In this document: in pieces, positions 15,001 through 27,054 of the stretch
Layout: every line of letters starts with the position of its first letter
Numbering within the stretch: position 1 is the stretch's first letter
Assembly (NCBI RefSeq): GCF_036417845.1
Contig: NC_089981.1
Span: 28,805,053-28,869,052 of the forward strand
Length of the DNA stretch: 64,000 nt
Origin: Apteryx mantelli
Lineage: Eukaryota > Chordata > Aves > Apterygiformes > Apterygidae
Direction of reading: 5' to 3'
The notes under the pieces: generated by a model
The model's input: only the letters and a program-made list of their open reading frames with translations
Database searches by the model: none
What the model was told of the DNA's origin: nothing
Position numbers and translations under genes: made by a program

Positions 15001-18000
15001 CATTCTAAACACTGCAGCACTATCTTATGAATTTTGTTCTTCTCTCTGAAGAGTGCATGTGAAGAGGCCTTTCTGCTTTACATAAAGCTATATTGTACTT
15101 CAGGCACCTTATACCTAAAGCCGTCAACACACACTTTGCTCGCATTAGTTACCAAATTTCACCAGTGCACTCCATGGATTAGGTTATGCGTTCCTTCCTT
15201 TTTAAAGATGGAGAAAATGACTGTGACAGGCAACTGTCTACTGTGACAGGGAAGAAGCACATCTCTTCTGTGCTTTTTTGGAACCAGATCACTGGGTTAG
15301 TCACAATTTAAAGCAGTCTCAGGCCTTCTCTGTGGGACAGAACTAACCTCTAAAGTGCTGTTACTCCTACAGGAGAGCAGAGGAGTGGAAAGATATATCT
15401 TCTGTCCTGCGTTCTGGAAAAAGTGTTTCCTTGTGCCCAAAGGCTCTGAAACTGAATATCCAGTATGGCTATCTAATTTCTTTAGGAATCAAAAGCACAA
15501 AAGAGACCACGATCTTGCTCAGAAGGTGAAGCCCCAAATCCCTAGTTCTTTGATACTAATTCTTACCTTTGGATAAAACAGTCAGCAAATTACAGACTAT
15601 TTTTAACACGTTACCAGCTGTTTAAACTCCATTATCAGCAATACTACCACATTCTAAAATCTCTTACTCATGCAGATAATAGAATACTGTACCACAGAGG
15701 GAGCGGACATACACACCTTCCTCTATTTCCCCTGGGGTTCCAAAAAATTAGCAATACTGTGAGAGTAGACCTGCCTGTTAATTAGATACTTAAAGCAAGT
15801 GAAATCCATCTTTGTTTGTACATACAACATCAATACAGGGCCAAGGTGGTAACCTTTGGCCTTCTAATTCTCCTTTGTTCCACCATGGAAAACCGAAATG
15901 TGATGTGATCACTTCATCATTAAAACAGGTCACCAGAAAACAATAACATCCCACTGAATCAAACAGATAATCTCGGTGTAATCATCCAGCCAATAATCTT
16001 TGTTTATGCTCACTTTGTGTTGAGAGTAGGAGATGATGAGGAATCCAAGAGATTCAGCATCTTCCTAGTATATGGTTTGTCACACAGATGCAGTCCTACA
16101 CCACTAGTATCAACATTTAAAATGCCTTTGATTTCAAGTATATGGAGTCAAATGCCTTCTTCAAATAAAGACAAGTACTATGAAGGCAATATGTCCATCT
16201 TTAGGAGTGAAGTAATTACAGTTCTGCAAAGGAAAATGTAAGAGAATCATGTTGTTCAATATGAAGTTTAGTCTGCTTATCAAATAGTGTCCATCCGGCA
16301 GTGTTTTAACAACTCACAAGGCACCCAGCTTAGTGGTTTTCACTTACCTTTGCCATAGCTGAATTTCTAGTGGGAAAGTCCTTGAGAAAAAAATTTTCAA
16401 CTACATCTCGTACAAAGCATGTCTGTTTGCACACAGGGCAGGAAAGGATACCTGAATTTAAAAAAATAAATAAAAGAAAGAGCACAGACCAGCCATGTGA
16501 ATCAGGAAATGATAAAAACCACACTTCAGTTATTGCTAGCTTTTATACATCACACCAACATGCTTAGCTCCAGGAAACTAAGGTATTCTTCAAGCCATAA
16601 GTAACTTGTGGCTAGATCTAGTAAAATACATAGGGAAGAAAAAAGACAAAGCAATAAAATTCCTAGAAATACACTATGGTTCTGGGTTTTATTTCAGTAT
16701 TTACCAGTCTAAATTCCCAAGAATTCACCAGGGCTTACAGCTCTAACAAAAACTGAGCTGCATTTCAAGCTGAATTTTCTTATTACAGATCTACTAGTAT
16801 TTTTGCATACTAGCTCTTGTTCTTCTAGACAAACTTTACCAGAGGTACACCCAGGCATAAAATATACATTGCCTGATATTAGTTTTACAGTGCAGCATGC
16901 TATGCTTCAACTATGAAGTCAAAGAGGAGTATTAAGCTGCCAGCAGAAGCAGAAAGTCAGAACAAAAGTTTCTAACAGACATTGCAAAACATCTACAAGT
17001 CCACAGGTGGCAAAACACAGGTGACCAGGCTTTTTTCCAAAGATAACCCTGAAGCAAAGCAAAAAACAGTCTGAGCAGCAGAACCTGGCTCTGCCTTCAT
17101 TAGCTACTGTGTATAACTGGAATGAATTCTAGTATTTGCCCACGCTGAGAACACTGCAGTTTGAGAAGAAGCTGTCCATTACTGTATGACTGCACTTTTG
17201 CATCTCTGCTATTTCATTCCCAGACTTCTTGGGCTAAGATTTACACTTACTGAAAGGTACAGTGCTTTTTTGAAAAGGGCTATGCATATTTCTGACCACA
17301 TTTCTAAACTACTGTAGACCTGAATCCAGTCCTTCAGAGATGATGGTAGTATATCAGTCTATTTTTACTTTATCAAGCCTTTTTTTAATCTAAGTTTTTC
17401 CACTTTATTGAGAACAAAATTTCAGTGTTATGCTCACATTGCCAAATAATCAGTTTATGATAACTAAAAGCAGTATTTCCTATGGCTAAATGAAGCAAAC
17501 TCACTTAAAGCAAGTTTTCAAAAGAAAGATCAATGACAATTTTCTACTGGATTGACACTGTTCAGCATTCTCTTTTCCTTAACTAAAATTATTTTTATGC
17601 AAGAAGAGTGGCTTGTAGAATAATTAAATCTTAAATTGTCCATTACTCTTGGAATTATCTAGATGGTTATCAGAGACACTCATATTTTCCAAGTGCTTGA
17701 TTTTATCTGCCCTTGGGACACGGCTCCTGCAGCTCCTGACCAGATGCACAATTCTAACCCCCAATACTGAATGCCTCTCATTTTCAGAACTGGGCTACTG
17801 TTCTTTTAACAGTACTTTGCATTAACAGAGACACACAAGCCCTTTCTACGTTACCACTTTCAACAAAAGCACTGTGCAGTCAGATGGCTGAATAAGTTCA
17901 CTTTCATTCATAAATACTTAAAAAAAATTTGAGTTCTGTAGCATCTCCTTTGAAGAGGACATATTATAGAGAATCACTTTCACAAGGTTAAGACCTTTTT

Positions 18001-21000
18001 TAGCTCTATTCTTGCAATAAAAGCAAAAGCTTTTGAGAATTGCATTGTTTATGATTTTCCTAGGTCACACTCACAACAAAACAGTGATTTGGGGGCCCAA
18101 GTGACAAACTAAGTTCTACCTCACACTTATTTAACTGTGCATTTCATATAAGACTGAGTGTTCACATAGTTGTGAGAAAGAGCAGGCCAGTATCCACGTG
18201 ACTGTGCTACTCAGCTACCAGTCACCCCAGGGGAAAGGGATTGCAAGCAACTGGCAATGCTTTGCTCATCTTCTGCATATGTAACTTGAGACTTGTTTAA
18301 GCTTGGCTCTGGCGATGGGAGTTACACAGGGGCTTCATTTGATAAAGATGCTAAAGATGCCGTGATGGCAGAAAGCTGTAGAAGTCTTCTAAACTCATCC
18401 TTTCCTTTGCATCCTTAGTACTATAACTGCAGCTAAAAAACCTATTTACCTACAATATTTGTAGCTAATCACCTTTATATGAGAATGCCTTTATACTAGT
18501 CGCACAATCCCCCCCCCCCGTGCTTTCCCAAATTATGGTTGTGTGTCCTGCAGAGAAGCTGTTAACAGCTCATTTCTCTAGAGAAATGTAAAAACAGTAG
18601 TTGTGTTGTAGTAGCTAAGGCAAGATGTTATACAGACAGTGCCCTCCTAATCCTTTTAAATGCTGCATACTACAAGCACCAGGCAACTATGGTGCCAAAT
18701 CCTAGGATGAGGAACAGTTTTCAAGTCTCCATGTGAGCACTTTAAAAAAGCATCACAGTTATAACAATAGCAGCAGGAATAAAGAAATAAATGCATTTTG
18801 ACTGATAAGCTAGGAAGCAAAACATATTTTGCAAGCACTTCTCAAATAAGTCTCATGGGTCCTGCTCTAATTCTTGCTGCAGTCACCGGGAACCCATCTA
18901 CTGACTTTACAGGGAATTATCTCTAGCCCTTCAAGACCTTCAACCAGTTTCTTACTCCTGTAACAGCATTGCCCAAACAGTGCTAGTTCTAGATCTGACT
19001 CATACAACAAGAAAACCTCCAAACAGAGACTACATAAGATGTCACAAATTGACCAAAGAGGAAATTAGCAACAGATTACTTTCTGAAGTGGGAACTGCAT
19101 GACTCTCACAGTTATTCCTTCACCTACACACCGTACTGGTGAGCATACGTTTTACAAAAAAACATTTCTGGGAACAACTGCTTACTGAGAAACAAAAGCA
19201 GTGTCCAGTACTTTGCCATAGCAAGGGCATCTTCTGTGCATCTACCACATAAGGTAAAAGAAGTTAATATTGAAATCACATTTTATTACATTCCAACACT
19301 ACACAGTTCATGCAAAACATTAAATCAAATTATACCAATTGAATGATATCTAATGGAATGCTTGTGGCCTCAGACAGGTTCATGCAAACTTTGAATTGCG
19401 CTAATTTGTTACAAACCAGTGAAACAAAATACATTATATAAAGAATGTATTAATTTGACAACAGGTACAATTGCCTTTAATATTTTTAAAGAAAACTTCA
19501 ATACTCTAAGAAAACATATTTCATGCATGAATTTCAGTTATGCGCAAAAGCCTCTTTATATAGAGAGAGGGAGAAATAGAATAGTATTAAGAAGTTGAGA
19601 ACAATCATGATTTGGAGATAGATGACATTGTTGCTGATTAATACCAGCGGTATTTAAAAATAATGCCCTAGATGCCATGGGGCAAGTATTTCCCAGTTTT
19701 CAGATCCTAGCCATGCTACTGAAATCCACGTTGTTCCAAAAGTACACACAGAGTGAGTTGCATGCACGCACAGGTCAGAATACTGTATTAAACTCATTAC
19801 CACAGACAATCAAGTGAGATACAGCTTTGATTAGGTATATGTCATAACGTGTATAACTGAATTACAATGATTTCAAACCTAAAATGTCCTTGAGATGAAC
19901 AAGACATGTCTAGCTCTCAGTTAAAAAACAGCAACAACAACAAAAAAATTACAGAATAAAAAGAGCAATAGCTAATAGGAAAAAAAATGATAGGAACACC
20001 ATGGCAATCTGTACTGAAAGTAGCTTCCTACTCATACAACAACTAATCAAGTAAGCACTTTCTCACTTGTCCTAATACTGAATTCTATGTTTATAATTCA
20101 TTAGATCCAAAGAAACAGACTTGCATTTTGCTGAAAGAGGGTTCCCTCTGAATATGGTAACTTTGGAGATCATACTTGATCAGCTAATTGGGCTTCTCAT
20201 TTGTTTCCTTTTCCATTAAATAAAAACCTGTGCTCCCTGGAAGTGCCCAACTTTTTTCAATATAAATTCCCCAAAGAATCTAATGATATTTTGGCATAAT
20301 AAATACACTACAGAGTGGCTTATGAAATAATTATCCTGAAATTAAGCAAACCTTAAACCTTGTAAACACGTGTTTACAAATAGCCACAAGCTGTAGATAC
20401 TTCAACAATATAAAGCATGCACACTGTGCTGTGCAAATCACCACTGCAGTACAGTTTTCTAGAAACCCCTTACCTGTCCTCTGGATAAACAGTCACTTAG
20501 AGAGCTACACACAGTCGCTTGTTTTAGGAAGTGGATGGTTATTAAGCAGAACTGCACGCACAGCGTGCTCCCTGGGATCAGGTTTTGCCGTACTGCAGAT
20601 GGAAGCGGCTACACCTTCCGCAGAGTATCTGGGACTGCTCCCCCTTCTTCAGCAAGAAACACTGGCAAATCAGCAGGGCAGAGAGGTGTACTGGGCCACT
20701 GCAAGATGCATGTTTTTCTCTTGCCTGCCTTCTTGCCCTCACCTCCCGAGATTCATTTAGACCTCTCTTAAGTTGCCTTGGTTGAATTTTTCCTGAAGTG
20801 GTGAAATAAAAATTCCACAGTGAGAATGAATAGCAGCACCCTACGTCCCTCCACCTAGGTCTTCTCACTCCTCAGAGTAACCTGGAACAAGCGTGCAGAA
20901 GGAAAGGAGAGAGCTTTTCTGGGTTCAGGCAGCAGGTCTTACAAAGCCACTTACTCCCACCATATGCTTTGCAGACCATTCCCTAAAATGTTTCTTCCCT

Positions 21001-24000
21001 TCCTATCTCAACACTGCCTCTAAATAACAGTGTTAATTTGTTTTAAGAACCCATACTTTACAGACAGTTCATTTAAATATATTATTACAGCACTGTGGGT
21101 GAAGGGACGAGTAGTCAGGAGCCCTAGAGAATCACTGTTTGTACGTATGAGAATGATGCAATTGTTGGATCTAAATAGCAATCCAACATGGAATTACAGG
21201 ATTCAAACAACAGAGTTTACACATTAAGAGATCAGGACCCAAATTCAGCTCTGCTGCACTCATGATGTCCAAATGAGGTCCATTATTGTTATCAAAATAT
21301 CTAGAAATAAGAAAAAGCTAAAAGTGCTGCCGACACGCTCTATTTTTGTATGTATATTTTTGTAGTAGGAAGAATGTAGTAACATTTGCACAAATCCTTT
21401 TTTTTTTGGAGCTCATTGTCTCCTGCTTATCAGTTGAAATCATTATTTATGACATCGCACTTCTTTGCTAAAGAGATGATCGTGAATTTAGAAAGGCTAG
21501 CAAGAATCCTAATGTTGGATTTAAACCCCGTTTCAGTGTGATATGCAAGATAAATCCCTATTTCCATGTGACATGAAGGATAAAACATATCTAAGCCATT
21601 CTCAGATATATCTGATTTATCAGCTAGTACTGAACCACCTGTGAAGACCACAATGTACTGAACAGACTCCCAGAAAGTTTCATCACATGAAGGATGTGAA
21701 GGAATAGTCTTACAACTACATCCTTGCAGTGCTCCACTACTCCCATAACAGCCTTCTGTGGCAGCCTACCAAGCCTGAACAGCACCACAAAAGCCACCAG
21801 CAGTACAGAGCAATAGACATTATGTATATATATATGTGTGTGTATATATATGTTTATACACACACACACCCCTCTGAGCCCTGAAAAGCTTCAGCATCAG
21901 ATGTGTACTTTGCTGAGTTGGTTTGCAGCCCTTTTTCATAAGCCATGTATTCATTTCCGCTCTCGCACTCTCATCAGCAATAGTAAATAGACAGTAGGTT
22001 GGGGAAAACGGAAATTCAAAGTCAGAGGATCCCACAGTCAGACATGGGCACCCAATCTCAACACTCCAACCCCACATCTAGGATACTGGAAATCAGCTTT
22101 CAGAAAAACAGGGTTCTTCCATCAAAGCCCACTAGAGTATATCCCATTCAAGCCCTAATTCCCCACAGGTCAGATTTCTCACTTCCCACAGCCTTTTCAC
22201 TTCTGTTAATGAAAGTTGCCATGCTGCATTGCACCCAGGGAATAGTAAGTGGACATCAAGGTAGTGACCCCAGTACAGAGCGTTCCTCTAGAGGAGCACA
22301 AATAAAGAAAGAGCTGAAATCTGAGTGTCCTTTGGTTTTTGCTCCATCTATATTGCAGCTATCTAATTTACAAGCGGCAGGGCTGTGGATAATTTGCAGC
22401 AATCATCTCTGAAAGAACAAGCTGCAACCTCTGCACTGTGTGTAGAAATGGAGTACAAAGCCCTTTTGAACATCAAAAGCCTCAACTCAGTTTTGTTTCA
22501 AGGTCTTCCAGTCTGGTCAGGTTTAAACAGAAAGAGCGCTCAAGTTAGTTGTCTGGGAAATAAATCAATGCGGATAATTAACCTATTATTACCCTGAAAA
22601 TTGATTAGCATAACGAAACAAACAGCTATCATACACACTGCACTTGTATTTGCTGTCCACATGTTGCACCTATTCCTCTGCTCTTTCCTCCAACAGCCAT
22701 CAGAATAATTATTCTCAGAGAGCATTAGCTAGAGCTCAAGCTGCAGGCATAATTCACACTTCCTTGGAGACCCAATTATAGGTTATAGGAGACAGTTGAA
22801 CAGTTCTGAAGACAACCTCCCACTCTACATCTTCATATATATTTAACCAAACCCAATTGTTTCACTTGCCTTTTGAATATGGCAAGTAAACAGTGAGAAG
22901 AACCGAGTAACTTAAAATCCATTTTATGATGACTAAAGATATACATTATGAACAGTAGATATGTTGTTTCCATTTGGAATAAGCTTTCTACTTCCCTTTT
23001 TTGGAAGTAAAACATGTATTTGGTTAAGTGGATCTAATTAAAGCAAATGGGTATTTCCCCTTCAGAATTAATAGATGTGATATATTGCATCACTTGCCTT
23101 ATTTGATTGCATCAAAACATTGTTACTTGAGGCCTGCAGATGCAACAGCTCTAACACACAAAAGGCTAAACTGTACTCCATTGGAAAGCCAGGATAAAGA
23201 GATCTGCAAATATTCTTATTTTTTTCATACAAACTTTGTGCAAGATAAAGCATTCAGCAGCCTGAAGCCTCCTCCTTATGCCACTACTCCATACTCTTTA
23301 TGCCATACACCGTAAAGAAAATGAGCCTAGAGTCATAGAGCTCAATCTTTGAATGAAATAAAACCCCTTGAAGACATCTCTGAACACATTAAATGCAAGC
23401 ACGACCAGTGCTTGGCTGTGTTTCAGATGTCCCTTGCCAGCAAGCAGTTCACAACTAGGAAATCCATGGGTATATGTAACACCTACCCAACAAGCTAAAG
23501 AAAGCTGTGTATTTTCAGCTGAGAATAATGACATGCAGCAAGTGCACATGTGTCAACAGCTGAAGTCACATGAGCTCTCTTTAATGATCTGGTTTCACTT
23601 AGTTTTATCACTTTGGTATGCATTTTTCTAATACATAACCCTGTTATATTTCTTGGCATTTAAGTAGAGATCTCAGACTCTCTTACACACGGAAAGCTAA
23701 CGACTCAAGTGAGGACAGAAAAAAGCCTAAAAAACACCCCAACCCTCGAGCTGAGACAGTCTTGCAAAAACTTGAACCTCCACTGCTCCTAACTCAGCTA
23801 TTTTCTAAATTATCATATTGGTGATATTTAGTATATTTAAACAATTTAAATCAAACATCTAAAAGAGAAGATTTGCAGATAATATGATAAAGACCAATTT
23901 ATTTTGGCACCTACCCCAATAAAGAAAAGAGGCATACGCACAAGAAACAGAACGGAGATTTTGTGAAGGTATTCAGAACACAGTGAATACCTTCGGATCT

Positions 24001-27000
24001 GAGGCAGCGTGCACAAACCAATTTTGTATGTTTGCACATTGTACTGTGAACGGGAATTCATACAGGCAGAACTCATGTAGGTTCCTCGAAAGTCTTTATC
24101 TGGGACATTTTCATCTCTGGAGATCCGGGAAATTCCACCTCTCTCTTCCTCAGTCTCTCTTTAAAAAAACTATTCTTTTCTGTGCACTAAACGAACTGGA
24201 AACATACACCATGCAGACCTGCAGAGGAGAAGATTCTGGATTCTCTATGTGAAGGGAAAAGAATGGACAGTGACACTGGACTGCAGCACTGAGAGACTGA
24301 GCATCAAATTACTGGCAGTGAATTCCAAACCAGTGATCTCGAAGTCCCCTTCATATCAGTAACACCTGTAGGAGCCAAACTTGCATTATCTTAAGTTCAT
24401 TCAAATTATTACCAAACTCTGAGTTATGTAACATTGTAGTTTTGAAAAATTTGTGAATTATTACCAAACAATGCAAATTCTCACAGTAATAAGTTCTAAT
24501 GTGTTTGCAGCTTTTCCATAAGAGCTCAGGCTATCTCAGAGCTTTCATTAGTGATTCATCTTAAATAAAAAGACTGAGACACAGGTTTAAAAGCAAGTGT
24601 CCGACATCAATCAAATATCAAATATCAGGGACACTTACTTCCATCTTCTCAGTAGTCTTAATACAACAAGAATAAACCAGAAAACAGTTTAATTTTAGTA
24701 TAGTACTACTTAGAGTATATTGAAACACAGATAAAATACACTCTTGTAGTAAATTTCAGATTGACTTCACCTGGAAATGTATTCACTTTTTCCATTCATA
24801 TATTTTGTTTAGAGTATTCAGAGTAAGCAAGGAATGCATTCTTGTTACAGGCAATATTTTATGTTTCCTCAGCTGAAGTGGCTTGGCATTGTTTGCATTT
24901 ACAGTTTATTATTAGCATAAATATATAATCATGCTGAAAGATAACCCTGAAAATTCAGTTGATATAGTAGCAGCCAAAACTCAGCAATCAGTGCAGATAA
25001 GACAAGCAATGCTTAGCATCTTGCCATCAGATGATTTCACAGATTTTTATCCTGGCTGACCTATGCTGGCTGCAGTTTCAGTCACTGATTTAAATAAGAG
25101 ACACAGATGTGTTGTCCTTGCCACTCTTGTTGCTCATATATTAACTGAATATTTGCACCTGGTGTCTCACTTCATTTATTGGGTTATCACTGTTCATTGC
25201 TTTTCTTCTGTTATTTCTCCAGTGTTGCTCTACCCCATAAGAGACCCCAACCTATAAAAGAACAAGGAAAGAACTAAAGAAACTTCAGCAATACAGAGAG
25301 AAACTAATCTTTGTTCTAATTTGCTATTGACAAATAATCCCCGATTCACTCTCAGGAGCTTGAAGAAACGTCTAGTATTTTAATACTGTAACAACTCATA
25401 AGAACGTCTAGCTGCACTTCACCAAGTGGTATACATTCACTTTCCACTTGACAAACAGAAACAAGAGGGAGAGGGAAATGGTTTAGAGGCCAAATGAAAA
25501 CACATAAGTAGTAATGTAGTGGGTGTTTTGAACAGCAATTTATTACATAATAGGTCCCTCAGACTTTAAGCCCACAATGACTGGACATTTAAAAATTTAA
25601 GGAGGCATTTACTTGAAATGACTGCTTTGTCCTCTTTGTCTCCTTCTAACTCCCTATGCATGAATAGGGATTATGCATCCTCTCACATTTATCCCCTTTT
25701 CCTTCTTCTCCTGTATTCTGCTAGCCTTTCAACAGCTTCTCCTAGAACTGTTTTCATTTGTTCTCAAACCTGAACTTGCCTGGCTTATGTTATCTAGCCA
25801 ATTCAGATTATCACCTCAGGGAAGGTATCTTCTCTTCCTACATGTTTCTAAAGTCTGGTATGGAAGAAATAATAAATTATGTCTCTTATTCATCTCAATT
25901 TCAAACCCTGTGAAAATATAAGTAACCTTCATGCTTTTAGCCTTCCTGTAAATCAGTAATGAATCTGGAATGCTTCCCCATGACAAGACTCATTCATTCA
26001 GTTAAAAATGAAATGAAATGTCTGTATTTCTGTGATTTAAGTCGTCTTGTTCCAAAAAGTTATGTACATTCTCTAAACAACATTACTAAAAACTGTACAA
26101 GTTCAGGATTTCCAAAAGCCACAGTCATGAAATGCTTCTCTTTATCACTAGCTTTACTCAGCTTGTGAAAGTGAGTTGCAATATATCCTAGAGTCTTGAG
26201 AGTTCATACAGAGCGAAACCAGTTTTACAACGAGATATAATGAAAGTGCAAGAGAGTTTCAGTGCCCCACAATACACATAATAACAATTATTGTGACCTC
26301 TGTTAGGAGCAAAGAACCGGAAGTTTTTATGTCAGTGTTTGCTGTGGTGTTGGTGGAGAGGGGGCAGGCTGGGACATGGGGAAGAGAAGGACAAGTAACG
26401 CAATCTCTCACCACAACCAGTACCTTAGAAAGTTCCAACATGTCCAAAAGATTGGATAACGATGTAGCCTAGCAACCAGCTTGTAGCTTTACTCATAAAA
26501 CAAACCAAATATTTATAATGCTACATTCATTTAAAATAAGTCATTGAAACCAAGCCCACTCTGGAAAATTTAAAACATTGCCTAATTGCATCATTTATAT
26601 TCAAAACATTACTGTTGGATGGAAAACACAATGAATGAGACTTGTTCCCATTCCACCCTCTGCTCATACAAATTTCAAGTCTCCTAGGTTATTCTTTAAA
26701 ATTAGTGTTTTAAAGGAGTATGCTACAAAAAATACTTCTCAGTCCTTCTGTTATTATACTACCGCATTACAAAGAGCATAAGCAAAAAAGAGATTCTTAA
26801 ATATTACCTTCATATATAACTTCATACTTGGTGGGAATATAGCTGTATCCTTGAATCAGATCTGGAAGACAGTCCTCACAGAAGGAATGGAGACAAGGTA
26901 GCATTCTGGGGTTTCTCCTCCGCAGGTCCCATCTGCACACCAAACAATTTCTCAACAGATCCAGGCTCTCCATTTCTGTTGTCAAGACATCAAGAACATG

Positions 27001-27021
27001 GAGAGTCACAAAATGGCTCAT
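2032..27021 (-). CDS. TRIM66: TRIM66 (TIF1-delta), 5' part of the gene, 8 coding exons, continues past left edge
   Basis: Gene-level entry; exons are listed separately. TRIM66 is the TIF1-family (TRIM24/28/33-like) nuclear cofactor that reads chromatin through a C-terminal PHD-bromodomain and is implicated in transcriptional repression, especially in testis. Here exons at 27021-26808, 16451-16348, 11986-11839, 5599-5467, 3941-3831, 3031-2917, 2441-2295 and 2149-2032 join in phase into about 363 residues: RING (C26 to C79), B-box 1 (from C108), B-box 2 (from C168), then a long coiled coil. From B-box 1 on it agrees with my recollection of human TRIM66 (CSSCKEKRAAHILC there, CSTCKEKRPAHSLC here; KVENQIKMAKMVLMNE shared) better than with TRIM24. 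The PHD and bromodomain exons must lie left of position 1. Neighbours RPL27A and DENND2B agree with the human locus. Confidence 0.93.
2295..2441 (-). CDS. TRIM66: TRIM66 coding exon 7: coiled coil, C-terminal part
   Basis: The exon has 147 nt (49 codons, both phases 0). It follows a short AG acceptor (attaatag) and ends at the donor gtaagagc. It encodes RITSERKQKLEQQLQ, then VEHVQNFISWAVCSKNSIPF and LFSKEL. TIF1 proteins share the QLEHV..F..WAV signature at the end of the coiled coil. The acceptor has a weak pyrimidine tract, but the frame and homology leave little doubt. Confidence 0.93.
2917..3031 (-). CDS. TRIM66: TRIM66 coding exon 6: coiled coil
   Basis: The exon has 115 nt, acceptor ccccatag and a consensus donor gtaagtaac. 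It encodes LLEVKHLYKKVENQIKMAKM followed by VLMNEINKRTNILLEQLE. The core KVENQIKMAKMVLMNE is, from memory, identical to human TRIM66, which makes this one of the strongest exons for naming the gene. Confidence 0.95.
3831..3941 (-). CDS. TRIM66: TRIM66 coding exon 5: start of coiled coil
   Basis: The exon has 111 nt, acceptor tctcaggttcag and donor gtaattgtt. It encodes HLDEALQNQRAILENV, then a lysine/glutamate-rich stretch ending in SAKQIEDR. The LQNQR and SAKQIEDR motifs are shared with human TRIM66 and resemble TRIM24. The heptad-like pattern marks the beginning of the BBC-type coiled coil used for oligomerisation. Confidence 0.93.
3942..5466. other. TRIM66 intron
   Basis: Intron between B-box 2 and coiled-coil exons on the minus strand. 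Several short open frames on both strands overlap here (4886-5300) but lack homology and splice context. Nothing else recognised. Confidence 0.6.
5467..5599 (-). CDS. TRIM66: TRIM66 coding exon 4: B-box 2
   Basis: The acceptor is tattcctcag and the donor gtaccaaac; 133 nt. It encodes FSLFCPMHTQEPLKVFCETC followed by DTLTCRSCILTEHKEHR, a classic type-2 B-box with pattern C-x2-H-x8-C-x2-C-x4-C-x2-C-x4-H-x2-H and every ligand present. In TIF1 proteins the paired B-boxes precede the coiled coil and help higher-order assembly. Confidence 0.95.
5600..11838. other. TRIM66 intron with antisense open frames and poly-T tract
   Basis: Intron of about 6.2 kb between B-box 1 and B-box 2 exons. It contains a 39-bp T-rich tract at 6027-6065 and two plus-strand open frames of 157 codons (8668-9141) and 212 codons (9582-10220) that show no domain or family signature. 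A locally GC-richer patch at about 9780-9960 lies in the longer one. Confidence 0.55.
6027..6065. repeat. T-rich homopolymer tract
   Basis: About 39 bp of almost pure T interrupted by two C, inside a TRIM66 intron. It may be the tail of a minus-strand retroposed sequence, but no element body is recognisable next to it. Confidence 0.8.
11839..11986 (-). CDS. TRIM66: TRIM66 coding exon 3: B-box 1
   Basis: The acceptor is ttttgttctcag and the donor gtacagaag; 49 codons plus 1 nt. It encodes SCSTCKEKRPAHSLCTSC and then NKWLCSSCTEEHRHS, a type-1 B-box with Cys/His zinc ligands in the expected spacing. This is the segment closest to human TRIM66, whose commonly annotated protein starts at about this point, so the residues upstream in this window are an N-terminal extension relative to that form. 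Confidence 0.95.
11987..16347. other. TRIM66 intron
   Basis: Intron between the second RING exon and B-box 1. It holds a G-rich run at 14656-14681 (listed separately). No exon, RNA gene or named repeat recognised. Confidence 0.55.
14656..14681 (+). repeat. G-rich run, possible G-quadruplex
   Basis: Three G-runs separated by T-rich spacers (tttggggggttttttgg, then a nine-to-ten G run). The pattern could fold as a G-quadruplex on the plus strand, that is, on the non-template strand relative to a plus-strand transcript and the template strand for TRIM66. It may also simply be a slippage-prone homopolymer. Confidence 0.5.
16348..16451 (-). CDS. TRIM66: TRIM66 coding exon 2: C-terminal half of the RING
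   Basis: This 104-nt exon starts after the acceptor tttaaattcag and ends at the donor gtaagtg. It joins exon 1 in phase to give EGILSCPVCKQTCF, supplying the last two zinc ligands of the RING. TRIM24 has the equivalent GVIRCPVC followed by a NFFVKD segment; here the segment is NFFLKD. Together the two exons give a complete eight-ligand C3HC4 set, so this RING looks functional. The intron before it is about 10.4 kb. Confidence 0.9.
18509..18519. repeat. C homopolymer
   Basis: About ten consecutive C followed by CGTG in a TRIM66 intron; a likely indel-prone site. Confidence 0.7.
21822..21870. repeat. TA/TG/CA dinucleotide microsatellite
   Basis: Alternating purine-pyrimidine tract of TATA, TGTG and CACA blocks, about 49 bp, within the large TRIM66 intron. 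Such tracts are length-polymorphic and can adopt Z-DNA or cruciform forms. Confidence 0.85.
26808..27021 (-). CDS. TRIM66: TRIM66 first coding exon: N-terminal half of the RING
   Basis: The exon encodes 71 codons plus 1 nt and ends at a GT donor (gtaatattt). It holds six of the eight RING ligands: NCLVC, then CLHSFCEDC, in the TIF1-type context LPCLHSFC. The start is uncertain. I chose the ATG at 27021 (MSHFVTLHVL); a second in-frame ATG at 26973 (MESLDLLRNC) sits just before the RING and could be used instead. The frame is closed by a stop at 27054-27052, so any further coding would have to be spliced in, for example at an AG just before 26973. Confidence 0.85.
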
Positions 27022-27054
27022 GACAGCCCCTTCACTTAACAAAACACTTGATCA

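Larger units (their letters stand above)
16452..26807. other. Large TRIM66 intron splitting the RING
   Basis: Intron of about 10.4 kb between the two RING exons. It contains a C-run at 18509-18519 and a TA/TG/CA microsatellite at 21822-21870. Short open frames on both strands, such as 21999-22412, have no recognisable features. I see no nested gene. Confidence 0.55.
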
